A DNA stretch of 64,000 bases from Spirosoma validum. Its GTDB lineage: Bacteria; Bacteroidota; Bacteroidia; Cytophagales; Spirosomataceae. The translations under genes were made by a program, and so were the position numbers. The stretch is taken from assembly GCF_014699035.1 (NCBI RefSeq), contig NZ_JACXAA010000001.1:1161384-1225383 (forward strand). Reading direction: 5' to 3'. Shown piece by piece: positions 54,601 to 61,765 of the stretch. Below the pieces are notes generated by a model. It did not search any database and was not told the DNA's origin. It saw only the letters and a list, made by a program, of their open reading frames with translations. Positions within the stretch are counted from its first letter, which is position 1. Each line of letters starts with the position of its first letter.

Positions 54601-54909
54601 CTCGAGAAGATGGATGAATCGGAAACGGATCTCGTGAACAAGCGTGTGAATCCAAATCTTATCAATCGTCAGAACGAAATTTTGACCCGCCTTCTTGAAT
54701 CGGAAAAAGCACTGAAGCAGCAGGAAGAAGATCCGAAGCGGCAGGCCGAAGCAGCTAAATCAACGAAACACAGTACGCCCGCTTTCTTTGATTCAACGAA
54801 TCTACAGAACAAAACTAAGCAGGTTGAGGTGCTACGTTCCGTCACTCCCAACTACAATCTATTTTATAAAAAGGAAGCGAATCAGTATCTGCAGAAGGTT
54901 AGCAAGTAA
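51601..54909 (+). CDS. DUF4175-type membrane protein with long coiled coil
   Basis: Protein of 1102 aa. Membrane segments near the N-terminus: about 22-43 (VKGSLFFVALLGTGYLFINT), 58-78 (ALFFGFLLTALVGLYLLIV) and 157-178 (LKYAIPPLALILLILLINPA). A beta-rich domain (~180-490) follows, then an almost uninterrupted Gln/Glu/Lys coiled coil (~495-800), a Met/Lys/Gly-rich segment (~920-960), and a second helical stretch. A duplicated AENLEKQ unit sits near residue 665. Function unknown; topology suggests a structural or signalling role at the cytoplasmic membrane. The region between comF and mnmG contains only this and the small upstream gene. Confidence 0.8.
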   Translation: MQSSTAYSTLLQRIDEYKKRYFQNQLVKGSLFFVALLGTGYLFINTAEFIGRFNSAGRGALFFGFLLTALVGLYLLIVRPLMSLYGLNKPLSNDEAAQQIGTFFPEVGDKLLNTLQLQRISSDQSDLLQASLNQRSQQLLINRFASAIQISRNRQFLKYAIPPLALILLILLINPAFFTKSSTRLVNYNQEFVEEAPFQFVVQNKSMKAFRNEDFPLSVKLTGDALPQAVYVVANGTRFKLDQSGDRFTYNFDNLQRDLDFHLEAAGFNSPTYKVSLIDRPAVLSFNVKLNYPAYLNKPTEQLSNVGNLLVPQGTVVNWEFAADHTDSLLFRFNTDPRPTPARLIENNTFSLNRRVMQNSAYTVSLKNGQIAAPSTIQYNVQVIPDRYPQISVDRIQDTVTYNYIALSGLVSDDYGFSKLRLNYKISRNGKASPSYVKDIPVNRSTTSQNFVYNWSLDSLKLGQEDRLEYFVQVWDNDGVNGPKSSRSNQLNFVIPSNAEIQKQVDESANKTEQQIDNALSKTQAIKKELTQMEDRMRTKKSSDFQDKKQLQDVLQKREELLKEIQKLQEQFQKTNDTQQRFAEKNQAMQDKMEQLQKLFNELLDPESKQLYEQLKQLLERKQDEKASDMLDKLSKKERNMERDLDRALKLFKQMQLEQKVNNIAENLEKQAENLEKQAEESAKKDEASQEQQNQQEKSQEDFKNTQDQLKEIEKQAEKDDLNKPETSESDQKDIEKDMQEAAKDMKSKQSKQASSKQKKSAKSMRAMSKAMKESMQSSEMEEMQENMDDLRNILDNLITLSFGQERVMKDFRGMSLQDPRVTKLSQEQLKLQDDAKIIEDSLNALASRVVQIQSFVTRELTNMKSYMDESVQQLRDRRLSMASSKQQFAMTSINNLALMLSDVLKNMQQQMNAMAMPGKGKGSKKGNKPGEGEMGEMQKKLNGKMQQMQKGGKTGRGLSEELSQMAAEQAMIRQMLKKMEENAKGTEAGKQQEKQIKDLLEKMDESETDLVNKRVNPNLINRQNEILTRLLESEKALKQQEEDPKRQAEAAKSTKHSTPAFFDSTNLQNKTKQVEVLRSVTPNYNLFYKKEANQYLQKVSK

Positions 54910-54925
54910 ATCTAACCCTCATTTT

Positions 54926-54960
54926 AAACCGCTCACCTGGCACGAAGGTGAGCGGTTTTT
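54926..54960 (+). terminator. Terminator after the DUF4175-type gene
   Basis: Thirteen-base arms AAACCGCTCACCT (54926-54938) and AGGTGAGCGGTTT (54946-54958), then T residues. Confidence 0.9.
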
Positions 54961-55063
54961 TGTTGCTAACGTATCAGATTTCGATCACGTTTTATCTTTT
55001 CAACAACTTTCAACAATTTTGTGAAAAGTTTCCACGTGAAACATTTTTCAAAAGTTATCAAAA

Positions 55064-56923
55064 ATGTATTCTTCTTACGATGTCATTGTAGTTGGCGCAG
55101 GCCATGCCGGTTGTGAAGCAGCAAATGCTGCGGCAACAATGGGTTCTCGTGTTTTGCTGATCACAACGAATATGCAAACCATTGCTCAAATGTCGTGCAA
55201 CCCTGCCATGGGCGGTGTCGCGAAAGGGCAAATCGTTCGCGAAGTTGATGCGCTGGGTGGCCTATCTGGCATAATCAGCGATAAAAGCATGATTCAATTT
55301 CGCATGCTCAACCGCTCAAAAGGTCCGGCCATGTGGAGTCCACGTTGTCAAAGCGATCGGAATGTATTTGCATGGGAGTGGCGGAAAGCGTTAGAAGAAA
55401 ACAAAAATGTTGATTTCTGGCAGGATACAGTTAATGAGGTAATCGTTAAAGATGGTCATGCTGTTGGCGTAAAAACAAGTCTGGGCGTTGAGTTTTCGGC
55501 TAAAGCGGTAGTGCTGACAAATGGTACGTTCCTAAATGGCCAGATGTTCATCGGCGAAAAAGTCTTCGGAGGAGGACGCACAGCCGAACGTTCAGCGACA
55601 GGTTTAACTGAACAATTAGTGAGTTTAGGTTTTGAAGCCGGCCGAATGAAAACCGGTACGCCACCGCGTGTGGATGGTCGTAGCCTAAATTATGACTTGA
55701 TGGAAGAACAGCTTGGTGACGAAAATCCAGGCAAATTTTCCTACACCAATACGCCAGCTCTGACCAAGCAACGTAGCTGTTGGATAACGTACACCAATCA
55801 GGAGGTGCACGATGAGCTGAAAAAAGGCTTTGAAAAATCGCCCATGTTTACTGGTCGTATCAAAGGATTAGGGCCACGTTACTGTCCGTCAGTAGAAGAT
55901 AAAATCAATCGCTTTGCTGATAAAGATCGGCATCAGATTTTTGTAGAGCCAGAAGGTTGGGATACGGTAGAAGTATATGTAAACGGCTTCTCAACATCAT
56001 TGCCTGAAACGGTTCAATATAATGCATTACGTAAGATTCCAGGTTTTGAGAACGTTCGCATGTTCCGCCCAGGCTACGCTGTAGAGTATGATTTCTTTCC
56101 ACCAACGCAATTAAAGCCGACTTTAGAAACACAATTAGTACAAAATCTTTTCTTTGCCGGTCAAATTAATGGCACTACAGGCTATGAAGAAGCCGCTTGT
56201 CAAGGCTTGATGGCGGGCATCAATGCACACCGAAATGTGGCTGAAGAAGCTGAATTTACCATAAAACGATCAGAAGGGTATATTGGCGTGTTGATTGACG
56301 ACCTCATCACAAAAGGTACAGAAGAACCTTATCGGATGTTTACGTCTCGAGCTGAATACCGAACATTGCTACGTCAGGACAACGCTGATTTACGACTGAC
56401 TGAAAAAGGATATGCCATTGGCTTGGCCTCACAGGAGCGTTACGATGCGATGGTCGAAAAGAAAAACGGTGTTGCTCAACTAACGGAAGCAATCCGGGCT
56501 GCGAAAGTAAAACCCGAAGAAGTTAATAGCTGGCTTGAAGATAAAGGAAGCGCCCCATTACGTGAAAAAAGTAGTTTGTACACGTTAATGAAGCGCCCTG
56601 AAGTTGAACAGGACGATGTTAAAAACCTGTTGAAACTGTTGCCTAATATGCCAGAAGTAGGGGAGGAGATCATCGAGCAGACTGTGATCGAAATTAAATA
56701 CGAGGATTATCTCAACCGTGAAAAGCAAAATGCGGAGAAACTGGATAAATGGGAGAGTCTCTCCATTAATCCGACTTTCGATTATGATCGTTTAAAGGCG
56801 CTTTCTTTCGAAGGAAAAGAAAAATTGAAACGTCTACGCCCGTCTACAATTGGCCAGGCGTCGCGAATCAGTGGTGTCAGCCCGTCTGACGTATCAATTC
56901 TGCTGGTATATATGGGTCGATAA
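55064..56923 (+). CDS. mnmG: tRNA uridine-5-carboxymethylaminomethyl synthesis enzyme MnmG (GidA)
   Basis: FAD-dependent tRNA wobble-modification enzyme working with MnmE, 619 aa, the usual length. The N-terminal FAD motif is GAGHAGCE (~11-18). NPAMGGVAKGQIVREVDALGG and GTFLNGQMFIG are signature blocks, and GLMAGINAH lies in the second FAD-binding segment. In many bacteria mnmG lies next to the replication origin; here the gene cluster downstream carries DnaA boxes. An imperfect parS-like palindrome lies 22-36 bp before the start. Confidence 0.98.
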   Translation: MYSSYDVIVVGAGHAGCEAANAAATMGSRVLLITTNMQTIAQMSCNPAMGGVAKGQIVREVDALGGLSGIISDKSMIQFRMLNRSKGPAMWSPRCQSDRNVFAWEWRKALEENKNVDFWQDTVNEVIVKDGHAVGVKTSLGVEFSAKAVVLTNGTFLNGQMFIGEKVFGGGRTAERSATGLTEQLVSLGFEAGRMKTGTPPRVDGRSLNYDLMEEQLGDENPGKFSYTNTPALTKQRSCWITYTNQEVHDELKKGFEKSPMFTGRIKGLGPRYCPSVEDKINRFADKDRHQIFVEPEGWDTVEVYVNGFSTSLPETVQYNALRKIPGFENVRMFRPGYAVEYDFFPPTQLKPTLETQLVQNLFFAGQINGTTGYEEAACQGLMAGINAHRNVAEEAEFTIKRSEGYIGVLIDDLITKGTEEPYRMFTSRAEYRTLLRQDNADLRLTEKGYAIGLASQERYDAMVEKKNGVAQLTEAIRAAKVKPEEVNSWLEDKGSAPLREKSSLYTLMKRPEVEQDDVKNLLKLLPNMPEVGEEIIEQTVIEIKYEDYLNREKQNAEKLDKWESLSINPTFDYDRLKALSFEGKEKLKRLRPSTIGQASRISGVSPSDVSILLVYMGR

Positions 56924-56939
56924 TATTTAAACACTAGCC

Positions 56940-57878
56940 ATGAATTCGTATGAGTTTATGGCTTTTTTTGTCTTCATTCACTTTTTAGTCGTGGTTTTGG
57001 AAACTGTAAAAGAATGCCCTGTTTGCGGCAATGATACGTTTATCCCCTTTTTAATCTGTAAAGATTACTTAGTTAGTCAGCAGGATTTCTCCATTCAGCA
57101 ATGCCAGAAATGCGGTTTTCGGCTAACCAATCCCCGCCCGGACGTTAATTCAATTGGTTCGTATTATAAATCTGAACAATACGTATCACATAATGATGAG
57201 AGTAGCGGCCTAATTAATACGGCCTACCGATTAGTTAGGAACTACACGTTACGTTCCAAACTCAATCTGATCAACGAATTAAATGGTGGAAAAGGGCGAG
57301 TTCTGGACGTAGGATGCGGAACAGGGGCTTTTTTGGAAAGTTGTAGGGCAGGGGAGTGGCAGGTAACAGGCATGGAACCCGACGCTGATGCGCGCGCCAT
57401 AGCAAAAAAAAAATTACAAGCTGACATACAGCCAAATCTAGACGCGTTAGCAGGGGCCGCTCCATTCGATATTATTACGCTCTGGCACGTACTGGAGCAT
57501 GTTCCGAACTTGAGTGAAACCATTGACCAACTCTACAAACTACTTGCGGACAAGGGTACCTTGTTAATTGCCGTTCCTAATTCAGATTCCTACGACGCTC
57601 ACTTTTTCAATCAATACTGGGCGGCTTATGATATTCCGCGTCATTTGCACCATTTCACACCTTCGACCATTGAGCCGCTCTTTAAGAGACAGGGATTCAT
57701 TTTGGCAGATAAAAAGCCAATGGTCTTCGATGCTTTTTACATAGCCATGCTCAGCACCCGTTACCAGACGGGTAAAACAGATTACCTGAAAAGTGTTCGA
57801 ATAGGTTTGGCGTCCAACACAGAAGCCAGACGCACCGGTAATTCTTCCAGCCTCATTTATCTCTTCAGGAAGGCATAA
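56940..57878 (+). CDS. Zinc-ribbon-containing class I SAM methyltransferase
   Basis: Methyltransferase of 312 aa. The N-terminal zinc ribbon has cysteines 26 and 29 (CPVCG) and 55 and 58 (CQKCGF). The SAM-binding motif I is VLDVGCGTG (~121-129), followed by WHVLEHV and RHLHHFTPSTI, as in the glycosyl/lipid-linked or O-methyltransferase family with ribbon domains. The first 19 residues are strongly hydrophobic and atypical; a TTG at 56997 just before ETVKECPVC could be the true start. It lies 16 bp downstream of mnmG. The substrate is unknown. Confidence 0.85.
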   Translation: MNSYEFMAFFVFIHFLVVVLETVKECPVCGNDTFIPFLICKDYLVSQQDFSIQQCQKCGFRLTNPRPDVNSIGSYYKSEQYVSHNDESSGLINTAYRLVRNYTLRSKLNLINELNGGKGRVLDVGCGTGAFLESCRAGEWQVTGMEPDADARAIAKKKLQADIQPNLDALAGAAPFDIITLWHVLEHVPNLSETIDQLYKLLADKGTLLIAVPNSDSYDAHFFNQYWAAYDIPRHLHHFTPSTIEPLFKRQGFILADKKPMVFDAFYIAMLSTRYQTGKTDYLKSVRIGLASNTEARRTGNSSSLIYLFRKA

Positions 57879-57963
57879 TAATTGTACTAATTAGTATATA
57901 GATAGGCCTTTTGCAGCAGGTAGGTAAACAGGTCAATTCTAAATTAAAAAAGTGAAAGTTTTG

Positions 57964-58366
57964 TGTGAATAACCATGTGCATAACTCGTTCTCGCACGTG
58001 GAAAACATGTTTATAAGCGCTTGTATAGATGTGGACGAATCCTCAAGTAATCCACATTGGTTTCTAGACAGCTAGATTGTGTGGAGAAATAGCAACATAT
58101 CACAATCGGTTCCACACATTTTCCCCACTCAAAATTGTGTATAGATTTTATGCACAAATCCACAGAAGTTCAACACACAAATTGTGGATAAAATGTTATT
58201 TACTTAATTATAAGCTAGTTAAAAGTGGATAACTAAAGTAATGCTTGTGGATATAGTGTTCGTTTTATCCACAATTACTATCTTGTAGAGTGGACAACTT
58301 ATTTGTTCACATATCCACACAGCTAATGGTTATAATAACGTTTCTTTAAAAAAGCTTTTATATAAA
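57964..58366. other. oriC: Probable chromosomal replication origin (oriC) with DnaA-box cluster
   Basis: Non-coding stretch (57879-58366) with five exact TTATNCACA boxes at 57964-57972 and 57976-57984 (minus), 58148-58156 (plus), 58183-58191 (minus) and 58265-58273 (plus). One-mismatch boxes are at 58048, 58080, 58224, 58246, 58303 and 58311. AT-rich segments (58192-58222 and 58329-58366) could be the unwinding element. It lies downstream of mnmG and a methyltransferase, and the rRNA operon 5.4 kb to the right points away from it. A dnaA gene is not present in the window. Confidence 0.82.
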
Positions 58367-60175
58367 ATGTTAATAAGGTCAAAAGTCATTATTGCATTGC
58401 TATGGCTGTCGTCAGTCGGGTTAGTGTATGGGCAGGCCGGGGCGACGTTGGCCGACGAATATTATAAAGCTGGTGAATTTGAAAAGGCGGCTAACGAATA
58501 TGCCAAGTTGCTGAAGACGGAGGTAACCTGGGTAAGACTGTCACGGTACGTGACCAGTCTGCAAAAAAGCAATAAAACAGAAGACGCGCTCAAATATCTG
58601 CGCAAGCAACAACGTAGCGATGAGCCCAACCGGGCCTACTACGAATTGTTGACAGGTCAGATGGCAACGCAACAGGGCGATACGGTGCAAGCCAAGACCC
58701 AATATGCGGCAGCAGTGCAATCGAGTAAATCCTCAACCGCTAAGCTCGAAAAAATTGCAACTGCCTTCAGCGAAGCAGGAGAGACCCGCTGGGCGATCCG
58801 CGCGCTCGAAACGGCCCGAGATGTCAGTAAGGAGCCAACGGCTTACAGCGAGGATCTAATGGCCCTTTACCGGGCGACGGGTCAAACCGAAAAAGCCATC
58901 GACGAAATTATCACGACCAGCAAGCAGTCTGATAAAAAAGAAACGGTTTTAGCCGCATTACAGGGATTTATCAACACAAAGGACGAACCCCTTGTGGAAA
59001 AAGCCTTATATACGAAAATTCAGCAGGAACCGAATGAATTAGCGTACAATGAACTCTTGATCTGGTATTTCGTCCAGAAGCAAAAGTTCAGCCGGGCGTT
59101 GTTGCAGGAAAAAGCGACGGACAAACGATTAAAACTGAGCGGTAGCCGGGTCTATGATCTCGGGATGCTGGCGATGAATAACAAAGAATATAAAACAGCG
59201 GCCGAATCGTTTGAGTATATTACCACTACGTATCCTCAGGGCCAGCTTTATCCGTTTGCTCGTCGTCTGGTCATCAATGCTCGTGAGGAACAGGTGAAAA
59301 ATACGTACCCAGTCGATAAAGTTGAAATTCGTAAACTCATAAGCGATTATCAGCGGATGTTGCAGGAAATCGGCACAAACGTTAAAACGCTGGAAGCCCT
59401 ACGTAGTACCGCCAATCTGTACGGAAATTACCTCGATCAGAAAGACACGGCACTAACAGTGCTGGATTTAGCTATCGATTTGGGTAAATCAGACAAAAAC
59501 TTCGTGGATCGCTGTAAACTCGATAAGGGAGATATTTACCTGCTTAAAGGCGAGCCCTGGGAGTCGACATTGCTCTATTCTCAGGTAGAAAAATCGCAAA
59601 AAGAGGAGTTGTTGGGATACGAAGCAAAGCTAAAGAACGCCAAGTTGCAATATTACAAAGGCAGTTTTGCTGTAGCGAAAGATATTTTGGACGTACTAAA
59701 ACTGGCTACCTCGCGCGAAATCGCTAACGATGCCGAACAATTGAGTCTTATCATTGTGGATAACACAGGCATGGACAGCACCGAAGCAGCTATGCGGGAA
59801 TATGCCTCGATTGATTTATTGCTTTTTCAGAATAAAACGGACGAAGCTGTGGATAACCTCAACCAGATGTTGACAAAATATGCTGACCACAGCATTGTCG
59901 ATGAGGTTCTTTGGTTACGAGCCAATACGTATCTGAAACAAGGCAAGACTGCCGAAGCGCTTGAGGATTTGAAAAAAATCGTGGCCAAATACCCAAACGA
60001 TATTCTGGGTGATGATGCGATGTTTAATCAGGGGAAAATTTACGAAGAGCGACTAAAGGATAAACAAGCCGCTATGGATGCCTATCAAAAGGTTTTAACG
60101 CAATATCCGGGTAGTATTTACGGGGCTGAAGCTCGTAAGCGTTTCCGGGCACTACGTGGAGACACAGTGAATTAG
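58367..60175 (+). CDS. TPR-repeat secreted protein
   Basis: Exported protein of 602 aa with a signal peptide (VIIALLWLSSVGLVYGQ). It is almost entirely helical tetratricopeptide repeats: ADEYYKAGEFEKAANEYAKL, ALEDLKKIVAKYPNDILGDD and AMDAYQKVLTQYPGSIYGAE are clear units at each end, and the middle (~80-480) holds degenerate repeats. C-terminal repeats resemble the outer-membrane assembly/cell-division TPR proteins YbgF/BamD. It starts immediately after the oriC region. The stop is overlapped by the start of a DnaA box (60176-60184). Partner unknown. Confidence 0.85.
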   Translation: MLIRSKVIIALLWLSSVGLVYGQAGATLADEYYKAGEFEKAANEYAKLLKTEVTWVRLSRYVTSLQKSNKTEDALKYLRKQQRSDEPNRAYYELLTGQMATQQGDTVQAKTQYAAAVQSSKSSTAKLEKIATAFSEAGETRWAIRALETARDVSKEPTAYSEDLMALYRATGQTEKAIDEIITTSKQSDKKETVLAALQGFINTKDEPLVEKALYTKIQQEPNELAYNELLIWYFVQKQKFSRALLQEKATDKRLKLSGSRVYDLGMLAMNNKEYKTAAESFEYITTTYPQGQLYPFARRLVINAREEQVKNTYPVDKVEIRKLISDYQRMLQEIGTNVKTLEALRSTANLYGNYLDQKDTALTVLDLAIDLGKSDKNFVDRCKLDKGDIYLLKGEPWESTLLYSQVEKSQKEELLGYEAKLKNAKLQYYKGSFAVAKDILDVLKLATSREIANDAEQLSLIIVDNTGMDSTEAAMREYASIDLLLFQNKTDEAVDNLNQMLTKYADHSIVDEVLWLRANTYLKQGKTAEALEDLKKIVAKYPNDILGDDAMFNQGKIYEERLKDKQAAMDAYQKVLTQYPGSIYGAEARKRFRALRGDTVN

Positions 60176-60192
60176 TTATTCACATTGGTAAA

Positions 60193-60252
60193 TAGTTATC
60201 CACAAAAAAGGGCCGAATTAACGTTAATTCGGCCCTTTTTTGTGGATAACTA
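60193..60252. terminator. Perfect 60-bp palindrome: bidirectional terminator carrying two DnaA boxes
   Basis: Two 30-bp arms meet at 60222/60223 with no spacer. Each arm holds a TTATCCACA box (60196-60204 plus; 60241-60249 minus), a run of six A or T, and the GGGCCGAATTAAC stem. It ends the TPR gene and thrC, which converge here; the thrC stop codon (60250-60252) is inside it. A further DnaA box precedes it at 60176-60184. Confidence 0.9.
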
Positions 60253-61560
60253 GGCAACTGTTTGTAAAAGAGACTCTTTAAAGGCTTCATACTGAGCAGG
60301 AATAGGAATGCTCTGTTTGGTTCGATTCGCTAAAATAGCTAACCGTTCGGGCACGTCAACCGGCATTTCCAATACATCTTCGACCAACGGTTTAAACTTG
60401 GAAGGATGAGCCGTTGCCAAGGTAACACCCACTACGTCTTTTTCTGAGGCTCGGAGGTAAGCCTGCAAACCCACAATACCAATAGCTGTGTGTGGACAGG
60501 CAACGTAGTCATACAACTCGTGAATTCGTTTCATACCCGCCCGCGTTTGTTCGTCGTCGTAGAAATAACCCGAAACGTTGGCTTTAAAGCGGTCGTAATC
60601 GTCACCATACAAGTGTTTAAGCCGAACAAAATTGCTCGGGCTACCAACATCCATAGCGTTTGAAATGGTTGCTATGGATGGCTTAGGTAAATAATTACCC
60701 GTTTCGAGGTACGTTGGTACTACGTGGTTCAAATTGGTTGCAGCAACAAAATGTTCTACAGGCAAGCCCATTTGCTGAATCATAGCACCCGCACTCAAAT
60801 TACCGAAATTCCCGCTTGGGGTTGAAAAAACGACAGGTTTACCATATTTTCTCACCTGACCATAAGCCCGAACATAGTAAAATCCTTGTGGAATAAGCCG
60901 GAAAATATTGATTGAATTAGCAGATGAAAGCGATAGATGAGCGTTTAATTCGTCATCAACAAACGCTTGCTTAACAATGGCCTGACAATCGTCGAATGTA
61001 CCATCTACTTCAAACGCCTGTACGTTTCCGCCAAGCGTAGTCAGTTGCTTTTCCTGTAGATCACTAACCCGACCACTTGGATACAGAATCGAAACACGGA
61101 CGCCCGGTACGTTATGAAAACCCATTGCCACAGCTCCACCCGTATCACCCGACGTTGCTACCAGAATATTAACTTCTTTATCACTACGTTTCGAATAGTA
61201 GGACATTAAACCGGCCATGTAACGCGCACCAACATCCTTGAATGCTAATGAAGGACCATGAAACAGTTCCAGAACGCCTATTTTTCCGGGTTCTACCTCA
61301 ACAACCGGCGTGTCGAACGGAAATGCCCGATGGGTGAGCTCCTCTAAATCGGCCTTGCTGATTTCATCCCCGAACAAAGCTTTACTAACAGCAAAACCAA
61401 TCTCAGCCAATGACTGATCGGCTATATTTTCAAAAAAGTCAGCGCCTAACTGAGGTAAGGGCGTTGGCATATATAAACCCTTATCAGCAGGCATGCTGTG
61501 GAAAAGAGCCTGCTCGGCAGTTACGCTTGTTTGAGGATTGTTTGTACTGTAAAAACGCAT
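60250..61560 (-). CDS. thrC: Threonine synthase
   Basis: PLP enzyme converting O-phosphohomoserine to threonine, 436 aa. The PLP lysine is Lys108 in SLAFKDVGARY. ATSGDTGGAVAMG is the phosphate/cofactor loop, with STPSGNFGNLSAG further on. The bacterial long form (with N-terminal YSTNNPQTSV... and C-terminal part) fits the length. Homoserine kinase and other threonine genes are not adjacent. Confidence 0.97.
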   Translation of the reverse strand: MRFYSTNNPQTSVTAEQALFHSMPADKGLYMPTPLPQLGADFFENIADQSLAEIGFAVSKALFGDEISKADLEELTHRAFPFDTPVVEVEPGKIGVLELFHGPSLAFKDVGARYMAGLMSYYSKRSDKEVNILVATSGDTGGAVAMGFHNVPGVRVSILYPSGRVSDLQEKQLTTLGGNVQAFEVDGTFDDCQAIVKQAFVDDELNAHLSLSSANSINIFRLIPQGFYYVRAYGQVRKYGKPVVFSTPSGNFGNLSAGAMIQQMGLPVEHFVAATNLNHVVPTYLETGNYLPKPSIATISNAMDVGSPSNFVRLKHLYGDDYDRFKANVSGYFYDDEQTRAGMKRIHELYDYVACPHTAIGIVGLQAYLRASEKDVVGVTLATAHPSKFKPLVEDVLEMPVDVPERLAILANRTKQSIPIPAQYEAFKESLLQTVA

Positions 61561-61629
61561 ACGTAAAGTCGGAATAAGAAGACAAAGTACGGTAAATCAG
61601 CCCAATGAACCGAAACGTAATAGTTGAAA

Positions 61630-61659
61630 TGTGGAAAACTCGTGTGAATTAGTGGATAA
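61630..61659. other. Cluster of near-consensus DnaA boxes between thrC and pruA
   Basis: Three one-mismatch boxes on the minus strand: TGTGGAAAA (61630-61638), TGTGAATTA (61643-61651) and AGTGGATAA (61651-61659). They lie 1.4 kb beyond the palindrome and 3.3 kb from the main cluster, in a 205-bp gap between divergent genes. They could be part of an extended origin or regulate thrC/pruA. Confidence 0.4.
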
Positions 61660-61765
61660 GTAGCGCAATCCGTAAATTTGTGAAATCAAACACTTCTCAA
61701 CAGGCGGAGTAATAGATTACAAGTAGAACTAAATTGTAATCAGACTTCGCAAATCATACGTCAAT

